Assembly (NCBI RefSeq): GCF_014656215.1
Contig: NZ_BNBZ01000007.1
Span: forward strand, 186,001-250,000
Source of the DNA: Streptomyces zaomyceticus
GTDB lineage: Bacteria > Actinomycetota > Actinomycetes > Streptomycetales > Streptomycetaceae
Direction of reading: 5' to 3'
Length of the DNA: 64,000 nt
Position numbers and translations under genes: made by a program. Below are positions 34,796 to 42,371 of this stretch, piece after piece. Under the pieces are notes generated by a model. The model was not told the origin of the DNA and made no database searches. It saw only the letters and a list, made by a program, of their open reading frames with translations. Positions within the stretch are counted from its first letter, which is position 1. Each line of letters starts with the position of its first letter.

Positions 34796-37039
34796 ATGCT
34801 CAACTCCGCGCTTTCGCGCACAAGATCCCGAAGATCCGGAAGATCCCTTCTTCTGGTTCCCGCCCTGCTCACCGCACTGCTGGGCCCGATGCTCCCGGCG
34901 GGCACGGCACTGGCGGCGGCGCCCGCCGCCCAGGACGACTGTCTGCCCTTCCCCGCCGGCGACTTCGGCGCGAACCCGGCCGGGGTGACCCTGCCGGCCG
35001 GCGGCCCCGCCACCTGCCTCACGATCCCGGCGGACGGCCACTCCACCCGCGAGCTGCTCACCTCCACGCTGATCGACCCCTCCTACGGCTTCAGCGTGCT
35101 CGACGAGAGCGGCACGACGGTCTGCGAGTTCGCCGATTGGGGAGGCTCCCCGGAGGGCTGCTCCCTGACACCCGGCGAGGCGTACACGGTCCTCGTCCCG
35201 GGAGACGTGCCCTGGGACCAGACCCTCGTCCGCCGGGACGTCACCGCCACCGCGCACGGCTGTGTCGACACCCCGGCCGGCAAGGTCGGCACCCCGTCCG
35301 CCGAAGGCGTACCGGCCTCGTCCGACGACTACGTCTGCCACCGGGTGACCACGGCCGACGCCCGGGACACCCTGCACCTGTACGCCCGCTACACCTCGGC
35401 CGGTCTCGCGAACGGCTTCGCGGTCTACGACGCCGACGGCGAGGTCGCCTGCGAGAACGCGGGCGCCGGCTGCGCCGTCACCGGCTCCACCACCTACCGG
35501 GCGATCGTCCACGTCGGGAACGGCGACCCCACCGCCCCCGTCTACCGCCTGGACGCCGTCCGTATCGGCACCGCCGCCGGCCCCGCGCCGGAGTGCGGGA
35601 AGGTCCCGGACGTCACCTACGGCTTCGGACCGCTCACGAGCACGCTGTCCGAGCAGCGGCCCACCCTCTGCGCGGTGCTCCCCACGGCCGCGAACGACTG
35701 GCTGAACCTGTCGTTCGCGCCGGAGCAGGAGCTCCACAAGTCGCCGACCCCCTGGCTGTACGACGGGGTGACCCGACAGAACGCCTGCTATCCCCTGCGC
35801 GGCAGCGGTTACCACCAGTGCAAGGTGCCGGCCGAGGACGGTGAGTACGGGGCCCGGCCCACCACCCTCGTGATCGGACTGCCGTCGGTTCCCCCGCAGG
35901 CACCCGTCGAGGTGCGGGCCACGGCCTACTGCCCGCTGCTCTGCGGCACCGTGACCCCCGCCGTCACCGCCGTCACCCCCGGCACCGTGGGCGCCGGAAA
36001 GGTCACGATGAGGGTCACCGGTGCGGCCCTGCACGAGAAGGACGTCGTCGAGGTCTCCGGCAGCGGCTACCGCGCCCGGTCGACGACGGTCTCCGTGGCG
36101 CCCGACCGCCGGAGCATGGACGTCGCGCTGGACCTGACGAACGCGCCGCGCACGGCGCTGGACCTGAGCGTGGTCACGCACGACGGGGACACGTACCGGC
36201 GCGGCCGGGTCACCGTCGTCGCCCCGATCCGCGCCACCGCCGCCCCCACCGTCACCGGCACCGCCGTCGTCGGTGGCAGGGTGACGGCGAACACCGGGAC
36301 CTGGACGCCCGCCGCCGACACGTACACGTACCAGTGGCGGTCCGGCGGCGTCGCCGTCGCGGGAGCCACGACAGCCGCGTACACGCCGCCGTCGACGCTC
36401 CTCGGCAAGCAGCTGTCCGTGGCCGTGACCGCCCACAAGGCCGGGCACCCGGTCGTCACGGCGGTCAGCGGGTCCGTGGTGGTGAAGGGCCTCGCGCCCA
36501 AGCCCACCAAGGTGCCGTACATGTCCGGCGCCACCCGGGTCGGGAACAGGATGACGGCCGTGGTCGGCAGCTGGTCGCCCGCGCCGACCTCCTACGCCTA
36601 CCAGTGGCGGGCGAACGGTGTGGCGATCACGGGCGCGACCGGTTCGACGTATGTCGTCCCCGCGTCCGTCGTCGGCAAGAAGCTCACCGTGACCGTGACG
36701 GCCCACCGCACCGGGCACCTGAGCGGGACCCACACGACGATCGGGTACACGGTCGCCGCGGGCCTCGCGCCGAAGGCGACCACGGCCCCGTACCTCACGG
36801 GCACGGTCAAGGTCGGGCGGACGCTCACCCTGAACCGGGGGACGTGGACTCCGGCGCCGACCTCGTACGCCTACCAGTGGTACGCGAACGGGCGGGCGAT
36901 CAGCGGGGCCACGAAGACCTCGTTCACGCCCGCCGCGGCGCAGCGCGGGACGCGGATCACCGTCAGGGTGACCGCCTACCGGACCGGCCACACGGCGGGG
37001 GTCGCCTGGACCCGGTCGACGGGGGCCGTCGCCGGCTGA
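34796..37039 (+). CDS. Secreted protein with three C-terminal YQW Ig-like repeats
   Basis: 747 residues. Signal peptide (SLLLVPALLTALLGPMLPAGTALAA), a Cys-containing all-beta region to about residue 390 that I do not recognise, an IPT/TIG-like domain (about 395-480), then three tandem repeats of about 90 residues to the end, each with GTWTP or GSWSP, YQWR/YQWY.NG, GAT, and VTVTAHRTGH. Such repeats are common in actinobacterial exoproteins and probably act as rigid spacers or adhesion modules. ATG 34796 follows GGGGGAA; the open frame to 34751 has no site. The start resembles that of the FG-GAP paralogs. Confidence 0.82.
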   Translation: MLNSALSRTRSRRSGRSLLLVPALLTALLGPMLPAGTALAAAPAAQDDCLPFPAGDFGANPAGVTLPAGGPATCLTIPADGHSTRELLTSTLIDPSYGFSVLDESGTTVCEFADWGGSPEGCSLTPGEAYTVLVPGDVPWDQTLVRRDVTATAHGCVDTPAGKVGTPSAEGVPASSDDYVCHRVTTADARDTLHLYARYTSAGLANGFAVYDADGEVACENAGAGCAVTGSTTYRAIVHVGNGDPTAPVYRLDAVRIGTAAGPAPECGKVPDVTYGFGPLTSTLSEQRPTLCAVLPTAANDWLNLSFAPEQELHKSPTPWLYDGVTRQNACYPLRGSGYHQCKVPAEDGEYGARPTTLVIGLPSVPPQAPVEVRATAYCPLLCGTVTPAVTAVTPGTVGAGKVTMRVTGAALHEKDVVEVSGSGYRARSTTVSVAPDRRSMDVALDLTNAPRTALDLSVVTHDGDTYRRGRVTVVAPIRATAAPTVTGTAVVGGRVTANTGTWTPAADTYTYQWRSGGVAVAGATTAAYTPPSTLLGKQLSVAVTAHKAGHPVVTAVSGSVVVKGLAPKPTKVPYMSGATRVGNRMTAVVGSWSPAPTSYAYQWRANGVAITGATGSTYVVPASVVGKKLTVTVTAHRTGHLSGTHTTIGYTVAAGLAPKATTAPYLTGTVKVGRTLTLNRGTWTPAPTSYAYQWYANGRAISGATKTSFTPAAAQRGTRITVRVTAYRTGHTAGVAWTRSTGAVAG

Positions 37040-37099
37040 TCCCTCGTGCTCACGTGCCCCCGGGGCGGCGGTCGGTCCGTCGCCCCGGGGGCTTCCTAT

Positions 37100-37114
37100 C
37101 TGACGGATCGTCAG
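37100..37114. promoter_or_regulatory. Palindromic operator, site C
   Basis: CTGACG-GAT-CGTCAG, a perfect 6-3-6 copy of the shared palindrome, ends 5 bases before the ATG at 37120 of the flavin reductase gene. A bound protein would block transcription initiation. Confidence 0.7.
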
Positions 37115-37119
37115 TTTCA

Positions 37120-37728
37120 ATGGGTGATGTGATGGGACACGCGGGGATGGCGGCCACCGTCGTCCGACACCTGAGAGCGGCCGGTTCGCCGACGGCCGTC
37201 GAACCACTGCCCAGGCCGGTACTGCGCGCGGTACGGGAGGACGAGCGACCGCCGGTCGACCCGGCCGAATTCCGCCGCGTCCTCGGCCACTTCGCGAGCG
37301 GGGTCACGATCGTGACCGCCCTCGACGCGGAAGGACCGGCCGGGTTCGCCTGCCAGTCCTTCGCCTCCCTCTCCCTCGACCCGCCCCTGGTCGCCTTCAT
37401 GGTCGCCCGCACCTCGACGACCTGGCCCCGGATCGCGGGCGCGGGCACCTTCTGCGTCAACATCCTCGGGGACGACCAGGGCCCGCTGTGCCGGTCCTTC
37501 GCCGTGAGCGGCGCGGACAAGTTCGCGGGCGTGGACTGGGTTCCGGCCCCGGCCACGGGCTCCCCCCGACTGCCCGCCGCCCCCGCCTGGCTGGACTGCG
37601 CGATCACCGCCGTCCACACCGGGGGCGACCACCTGATCGTGGTGGGCCGGGTGGAGGCACTCGACGCGACCGAGCACGGGGACCCGCTGCTGTTCCACCG
37701 GGGGAGATTCGGGCGGTTCAGCGACTAG
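37120..37728 (+). CDS. Flavin reductase (DIM6/NTAB, HpaC/HsaB-like) family protein
   Basis: About 202 residues. From residue 48 it matches the FMN-binding split-barrel of NAD(P)H:flavin reductases: FRRVLGHFASGVTIVTA, GFACQSFASLSLDPPLV, TFCVNILGDDQ, and the closing HTGGDHLIVVGRVEAL. These supply reduced flavin to two-component monooxygenases; no oxygenase partner is adjacent. The start is uncertain (ATG 37120, GTG 37129, ATG 37132 or ATG 37147), with no clear Shine-Dalgarno and operator C immediately upstream. The N-terminal extension of about 45 residues is unusual. Confidence 0.85.
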   Translation: MGDVMGHAGMAATVVRHLRAAGSPTAVEPLPRPVLRAVREDERPPVDPAEFRRVLGHFASGVTIVTALDAEGPAGFACQSFASLSLDPPLVAFMVARTSTTWPRIAGAGTFCVNILGDDQGPLCRSFAVSGADKFAGVDWVPAPATGSPRLPAAPAWLDCAITAVHTGGDHLIVVGRVEALDATEHGDPLLFHRGRFGRFSD

Positions 37729-37730
37729 GT

Positions 37731-37886
37731 CGTCTCTTTCGGATCTTGCCGGTCAGGCCCACGTCGTCCGGTGCCGTACATCGCAAGGCGGAGGGGCACC
37801 CGTGTACTGGATGTACTCGGGTGTCCCGACAACGCGGCGAGGTGCGGTGCCGGGCGGCGCGGGCCAGGCAAGATCCGGAAGAGACG
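37731..37886. repeat. Inverted-repeat-bounded structured element (about 156 bp)
   Basis: The ends CGTCTCTTTCGGATCTTGCC (37731-37750) and GGCAAGATCCGGAAGAGACG (37867-37886) are inverted repeats matching at 19 of 20 positions. Pairing continues inward imperfectly (GGCCCACGTCGTCCGG against CCGGGCGGCGCGGGCC) to a central hairpin GGGGCACCCG/CGGGTGTCCC. The whole unit folds into one long hairpin. I recall similar dispersed intergenic sequences in other Streptomyces genomes, unverified. No protein is supported; the 60-residue open frames through it are shadows. Confidence 0.7.
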
Positions 37887-37942
37887 GCCTAGGGGGTCTC
37901 GGGCGGCGAGGACGCCCCCGGTTCGGCGGACGGGCGCCTGGC

Positions 37943-38485
37943 TCAGGCTTCGATGACGCCCGTGAGCAGGCCCGCCACGCCGAGGAGGTACACGGTCAGG
38001 ACGACGACCGTGCCCCACACCAGCAGCCCCACGAAGTAGCCCCGCCGCGCGTGGCGCGTGACGAGGACCGCCACGGCCAGGCACACCGTGCCCACCAGCC
38101 AGCCGGGCCCGCGGAAGAGCGGCCACGCCAGGGCCCCGGCCGCGGTCGAGAGCAGCAGCTGCCAGCCCGTCGCGCGCCCGCCCAGCCGGCGCGTCAGCCG
38201 CTCGCCGAGGAGCACGGCCGGCAGGACGAGGAACGCGGAGACCACGACGGCCGGAATCAGCGCCGGCACCATCAGGAACGGGAGCGCGACGAGAGTCAGC
38301 GCGCTGACGCGCTCCTCCCCCGGCTCCGGCTGCCCCGCGTCCCCGAACAGCGCGAGCAGGAGCAGTGCCAGCGCCGCCTCCAGGGCCAGCGCCAGCATCG
38401 AGGCCCACAGCATCCGGAGGGTCGTACGCCCCTCGCCGCGCACCTTCCCGGGATCCTCCGCGGGACCTGCCTCAGGACCGCTCAT
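37943..38485 (-). CDS. Hypothetical integral membrane protein
   Basis: 180 residues with about five hydrophobic segments (WASMLALALEAALALLLLAL, TLVALPFLMVPALIPAVVV, ASAFLVLPAVLLG-like, GWLVGTVCLAVAVLV, FVGLLVWGTVVVLTVYLLGV). No family recognised. The start is ATG 38485, following a GGGGGG ribosome binding site, rather than GTG 38494. That site lies in the loop of the hairpin at 38489-38506. It follows the MFS gene on the minus strand after 22 bases and is probably cotranscribed with it. Confidence 0.75.
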   Translation of the reverse strand: MSGPEAGPAEDPGKVRGEGRTTLRMLWASMLALALEAALALLLLALFGDAGQPEPGEERVSALTLVALPFLMVPALIPAVVVSAFLVLPAVLLGERLTRRLGGRATGWQLLLSTAAGALAWPLFRGPGWLVGTVCLAVAVLVTRHARRGYFVGLLVWGTVVVLTVYLLGVAGLLTGVIEA

Positions 38486-38488
38486 CAC

Positions 38489-38506
38489 GATCACCCCCCG
38501 GTGATC
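38489..38506 (-). promoter_or_regulatory. Hairpin holding the ribosome binding site of the membrane-protein gene
   Basis: On the minus strand GATCACC-GGGG-GGTGATC forms a 7-base-pair stem whose loop and adjoining stem bases contain the G-rich Shine-Dalgarno of the gene starting at 38485. It lies immediately after the stop of the MFS gene, so ribosomes finishing that gene could open it. Confidence 0.5.
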
Positions 38507-38507
38507 A

Positions 38508-39833
38508 TCATGCTCCCGCCGACGGCAGCGGCTCGGTCCGGGTCCGCCTGATCACCAGCGCCATCAGCGCCGCCGCCGCGCACAGCGCGCCCGAGGCGTA
38601 CCAGACGACGTCGTACGAGCCGAAGACGTCACGGGCCACACCGCCCGCGAAGGCGACGACCGCCGCGCCGACCTGGTGGGAGGCGAGGACCCAGCCGAAG
38701 ACGATCGCCGAGTCCTCGCCGTAGTGCTCGCGGCACAGGGCGATCGTCGGCGGCACCGTGGCCACCCAGTCCAGGCCGTAGAAGACGATGAAGAACAGCA
38801 TCGGCGGGTGCACGGTCGGCGCGAGCAGCATCGGCAGGAAGAGCAGGGAGACCCCGCGGAGCGCGTAGTAGACCGCGAGGAGACGGCGGGCCTCGAAACG
38901 GTCGGTGAACCAGCCCGAGGCGATCGTGCCGACGACGTCGAAGACCCCGATGACCGCGAGCAGTCCGGCCGCCGCCGTCACCGGCATCCCGTGGTCGTGG
39001 GCCGCCGGTACGAAGTGGGTCTTCACCAGGCCGTTCGTGGACGCGCCGCAGATCGCGAAGGTGCCCGCGAGGAGCCAGAAGGGGCCGGTGCGGGCCGCCT
39101 TGAACAGGACCGTGACCGCGCGGCGGGCCGCGCCCGTGACCGGGGCGGGCTTCTCCGCGTACTCCCCGCCGTACGGGGCGAGCCCGACGTCCGCCGGGTG
39201 GTCGCGGAGCAGCAGCCACACGAAGGGGACGACCGCGAGCGCGGCCAGCGCCACGGTCACGGCCGCCGGGCGCCAGCCGTGGTGCTCGACCAGCCAGGAG
39301 AGCAGCGGCAGGAAGACGAGCTGTCCGGAGGCGCCGGCGGCCGTGAGGATGCCGGTCACCAGGCCCCGGCGGGCGACGAACCAGCGGTTGGTGACGGTCG
39401 CGGCGAAGGCGAGGGCCATGGAGCCGCTGCCGAGGCCGACGAGGACGCCCCAGAAGAGGACGAGCTGCCAGGCGGCCGTCATCCACACGGTGAGGAGGGA
39501 GCCGACGGAGATGATCGTCAGGGCGACGGCGACGACCCGGCGGATGCCGAAGCGGTCCATGAGGGCGGCGGCGAAGGGGGCCGTGAGGCCGTAGAGGGCG
39601 AGGTTCACCGAGACGGCGAAGCCGATCGTGCCCCGCGACCAGTCGAACTCGTCGTGCAGCGGCTCGATCAGCAGGCCCGGGAGGGAGGCGAAGGCCGCCG
39701 CGCCGATGATCGTGACGAAGGTGACCGCCGCGACGAACCAGGCGCGGTGGAAGCGGGGCGTACGGGATGCGCGAGGGGTGCGGGGGGCCGGGCCGTCGGG
39801 TGTGCGGGCGGGCGTCTCGGTTGTCTGGGCCAT
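38508..39833 (-). CDS. MFS transporter (monocarboxylate/oxalate-formate antiporter-like)
   Basis: 441 residues, about twelve membrane helices. The conserved loop after helix 2 reads ALMDRFGIRR, and the second-half equivalent FTDRFEARRLL is present. General resemblance is to the MCT/OFA-type branch (for example the SPGLLIEPLHDEFDWSRGTIGFA-like first external region). Organic acids are a plausible cargo given the neighbouring catabolic genes, but that is inference. ATG 39833 was taken; ATG 39845 (MLGG) is an alternative. The frame stays open much further upstream, antisense to other genes. Confidence 0.85.
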   Translation of the reverse strand: MAQTTETPARTPDGPAPRTPRASRTPRFHRAWFVAAVTFVTIIGAAAFASLPGLLIEPLHDEFDWSRGTIGFAVSVNLALYGLTAPFAAALMDRFGIRRVVAVALTIISVGSLLTVWMTAAWQLVLFWGVLVGLGSGSMALAFAATVTNRWFVARRGLVTGILTAAGASGQLVFLPLLSWLVEHHGWRPAAVTVALAALAVVPFVWLLLRDHPADVGLAPYGGEYAEKPAPVTGAARRAVTVLFKAARTGPFWLLAGTFAICGASTNGLVKTHFVPAAHDHGMPVTAAAGLLAVIGVFDVVGTIASGWFTDRFEARRLLAVYYALRGVSLLFLPMLLAPTVHPPMLFFIVFYGLDWVATVPPTIALCREHYGEDSAIVFGWVLASHQVGAAVVAFAGGVARDVFGSYDVVWYASGALCAAAALMALVIRRTRTEPLPSAGA

Positions 39834-39890
39834 GCCACCGAGCATCCCGGTCCGCCCGCCGCCCGACCATTGGCCCGAACGACAGCTTTC

Positions 39891-39924
39891 GAACGGATCG
39901 GGACACGGAACGGATCGGGACACG
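39891..39924. repeat. Perfect 17-bp tandem duplication
   Basis: GAACGGATCGGGACACG occurs twice head to tail (39891-39907 and 39908-39924) in the 119-base gap upstream of the MFS gene starting at 39833. It may be a pair of binding sites for its regulator or simply a slippage product. Confidence 0.65.
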
Positions 39925-39952
39925 GAGGGGTCTGTCCGCGCCCGCCCAGCCG

Positions 39953-41200
39953 CTACATCCTCGGCAGCGTCCTGATCGGGCGCACCGTCAGCAGCGCGGC
40001 CACCACGAGCACCGCGATGCCCGCCCCCGTGAGCAGCACCTCCTCCGTGCCGACCACCGCCGCCACCGGCCCCGACAGGGTGCGGCCGACGCCCATCATC
40101 AGGAGCGAGCCGGCCACGTCGTACGCGTGCATCCGGTTCAGGGCCTCCTGCGGCACATGGGTCTGGACGGCCGTGGACCACATCACCAGCCAGAAGGCGA
40201 AGGCCGCGCCGCCGATGAACTGGCCCGCGCCGAGCAGTGCCACGGGTGCGCCCAGGCCGAGGAGGGTGAGGTTGACCGGGAGACCGAGGAGCGCGACCGC
40301 GCCCGCGGCGAGGGGCATGCGGGGGCGGAGCCGGAGGGCGAGCAGGCCACCGACGGCGCTGCCCGCGCCGTTGACGGCCATGAGCACGCCGTACGTGGCC
40401 GAGCCGTGGTCCCCGGTGACCAGGCTCGCGGTGAGCGGCACCATGGGCCCGGCGACGGTCAGCCCGTACACCGTCCAGATGGAGATGACCCCCCAGAGCC
40501 AGGTGCGGGACCTGAACTCGCGCCATCCGCCCGCCAGTTCGGCACCGAGGGAGTCGCGCCGCAGGGAGTCGGAGGGAAGCGGGGCGATCCGCATCAGGGC
40601 GAGGCAGAGGGCGCTGACGGCGAAGGTCGTGCCGTTGACCGCGAAGGCCGCGCCGGCGTTCCAGAGGGCGACGAGCACACCCGCCACGGCCGGGCCCGCC
40701 ATGATCATGAGGGCTTCGACGACGCGCAGGACGGCGTTGGCGCGCTGTACGTCGGGGGCGATGCGGGGGATGGTGGAGGCGACGCCCGGCTGGAAGAGGG
40801 CCGCGCCGACACCGCTGAGGACGGAGAGGGAGTAGACCGCCCACAGCGGCGGGCTGCCGAGCGTGAAGGAGACGGCGAGGACGGCCGCTCCGGGCAGCCG
40901 CAGCAGATCGGCGAGGATCATCATGCGGCGGGCGGTGAACCGGTCGGCGAGGACGCCGCCGAAGAGCACGAAGAGCGCGAAGGCGGCCGTCCAGCCGCCG
41001 AGCGCGTAGCCGACGGTCGCGCCGGAGTGGCCGGCGCCGAGGAGTCCGGCGGCGAAGGCGACCGGCATCATGCCCTCGCCGAAGACGGCGACGCCCCGGG
41101 CGACGAAGAAGAGCCGGAAGTTACGGTTCCACAGTGCGGGCGGCTCGGCCGGGGCGGGAATCCGCTCGGCGGCCTCAGACTTGTACGTGTTGTCCGTCAC
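39953..41200 (-). CDS. MFS transporter (drug efflux type)
   Basis: About 415 residues with twelve predicted membrane segments. WNRNFRLFFVARGVAVFGEGM is the usual start of actinobacterial MDR-type MFS proteins, LFGGVLADRFTARRMM is the motif A loop, and VNGAGSAVGGLLALRLRPRM lies at the start of the second half. The start is GTG 41200 or GTG 41218; the frame is open to 41254. Divergent from a GlxA-type regulator, which probably controls it through the palindrome at 41223. Confidence 0.85.
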   Translation of the reverse strand: MTDNTYKSEAAERIPAPAEPPALWNRNFRLFFVARGVAVFGEGMMPVAFAAGLLGAGHSGATVGYALGGWTAAFALFVLFGGVLADRFTARRMMILADLLRLPGAAVLAVSFTLGSPPLWAVYSLSVLSGVGAALFQPGVASTIPRIAPDVQRANAVLRVVEALMIMAGPAVAGVLVALWNAGAAFAVNGTTFAVSALCLALMRIAPLPSDSLRRDSLGAELAGGWREFRSRTWLWGVISIWTVYGLTVAGPMVPLTASLVTGDHGSATYGVLMAVNGAGSAVGGLLALRLRPRMPLAAGAVALLGLPVNLTLLGLGAPVALLGAGQFIGGAAFAFWLVMWSTAVQTHVPQEALNRMHAYDVAGSLLMMGVGRTLSGPVAAVVGTEEVLLTGAGIAVLVVAALLTVRPIRTLPRM

Positions 41201-41222
41201 GGACAGCTGACCTATCACCCGT

Positions 41223-41236
41223 GTGGTCTGGACCAC
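41223..41236. promoter_or_regulatory. Palindrome GTGGTC-TG-GACCAC in divergent MFS/GlxA promoter
   Basis: A perfect 6-2-6 inverted repeat centred between the MFS gene (start about 41200) and the GlxA-type regulator (start 41283). A likely operator for that regulator, although AraC-type proteins more often bind direct repeats. Confidence 0.45.
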
Positions 41237-41282
41237 CAGTGATTTTCCGACCACCCCCGCAGTTCAGGAGGGAGCACCGCCC

Positions 41283-42371
41283 GTGCCGTCGCGACCCCAC
41301 CCGCCCGTGCCGTCCCCGTCCGCGCCCCCCGCGCCGACCGTGCGGTCGCCGCACCGCGTCGCCGTCCTCGCACTGCCCGGCCTGCTCCCCTTCGAACTGG
41401 GCATCCCGCACCGCATCTTCGGCCGCGCCCGCGACGCCGAGGGCCGACTGCTGTACGAGATCGTCACCTGCGCCCCGGTCGCCGGCCCCGTCCCCACCGA
41501 CGCCGACTTCTCCGTGCACGTCGAGCACGGCCCGGAGGCCCTCGCCACCGCCGACACCGTCGTCGTCCCCGCCTCGTACGAGCTCGGCCCGGTCTACGAC
41601 GAGGGCCGGCTCACCGAGGAGCTGGCCGCCGCCCTCGCCCACATCCGGCCCGGCACCCGGCTCGTCTCCATCTGCACCGGCGGGTACGTGCTCGCCGCCG
41701 CCGGATTCCTCGACGGGCGCCCGGCCACCACCCACTGGTCCTCGGCGGAGCACTTCCAGCGGCTCTTCCCGCGGATCCGGGTCGACGCGGACGTCCTGTT
41801 CGTCGACGACGGCGACGTCCTCACGTCGGCGGGCGTGGCCGCGGGGATCGATCTGTGCCTGCACATCGTGCGCCGCGACCACGGCACGGCCGTCGCGAAC
41901 GACGTCGCCCGCAGGACCGTCGTACCGCCGCACCGGGACGGCGGCCAGGCCCAGTACATCGAGCGGCCCCTGCCGGAGGCCGGCACCCACACCACGACGA
42001 CCGCGCGGGCCTGGGCGCTCGCCCGCCTCCACGAGCCGATCCAGCTGCGGGACCTGGCCGGGAAGGAGGCGATGAGCGTACGGACGTTCACCCGCCGCTT
42101 CCGTGACGAGGTCGGCATCAGCCCCGGCCAGTGGCTCACCCGGCAGCGCGTCGAACGCGCCCGCCACCTCCTCGAGTCCACCGACCTGCCCGTCGACCGG
42201 ATCGCGCAGGAAGCGGGCTTCGGCACGGCCCAGTCGCTGCGGGTGCACCTGATGAGCGCGATCGGGGTGACGCCGACGTCCTACCGGCGCACCTTCCGCA
42301 CGGCCGCGTCGGGGGCGTCGGCCGTGTCGGCCGCGTCGGGGGCCCCGGAGACCTCGGGGGACGCTTCCTGA
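41283..42371 (+). CDS. GlxA family AraC-type transcriptional regulator
   Basis: 362 residues from GTG 41283, preceded by AGGAGGGAG. DJ-1/PfpI-like domain at about 25-200, with SICTGGYVLAAAGFLDG as the nucleophile-elbow region, and C-terminal AraC double HTH at about 245-340 (MSVRTFTRRFRDEVG; AGFGTAQSLRVHL). After the HTH an Ala/Ser-rich tail of about 25 residues overlaps antisense with the end of the next MFS gene by 91 bases. It is the same family as the regulator at 557-1552 but not a close copy. Likely controls the divergent efflux gene. Confidence 0.9.
   Translation: MPSRPHPPVPSPSAPPAPTVRSPHRVAVLALPGLLPFELGIPHRIFGRARDAEGRLLYEIVTCAPVAGPVPTDADFSVHVEHGPEALATADTVVVPASYELGPVYDEGRLTEELAAALAHIRPGTRLVSICTGGYVLAAAGFLDGRPATTHWSSAEHFQRLFPRIRVDADVLFVDDGDVLTSAGVAAGIDLCLHIVRRDHGTAVANDVARRTVVPPHRDGGQAQYIERPLPEAGTHTTTTARAWALARLHEPIQLRDLAGKEAMSVRTFTRRFRDEVGISPGQWLTRQRVERARHLLESTDLPVDRIAQEAGFGTAQSLRVHLMSAIGVTPTSYRRTFRTAASGASAVSAASGAPETSGDAS

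Noticed and set aside
33884..37207. A minus-strand open frame of 1107 codons
   Set aside because: It lies antisense to the enoyl-CoA hydratase and the secreted Ig-repeat gene, and the translation is low-complexity Arg/Gly-rich. High GC makes stop codons rare on the opposite strand.
37725..37956. Short open frames across the structured repeat after the flavin reductase
   Set aside because: They follow the inverted-repeat element, are not coupled to a start signal, and resemble the shadow peptides such elements always give.
38489..38506. Simple terminator for the MFS gene
   Set aside because: The hairpin loop contains the next gene's ribosome binding site 3 bases before its start, so a translational role fits better; a terminator role is not excluded.
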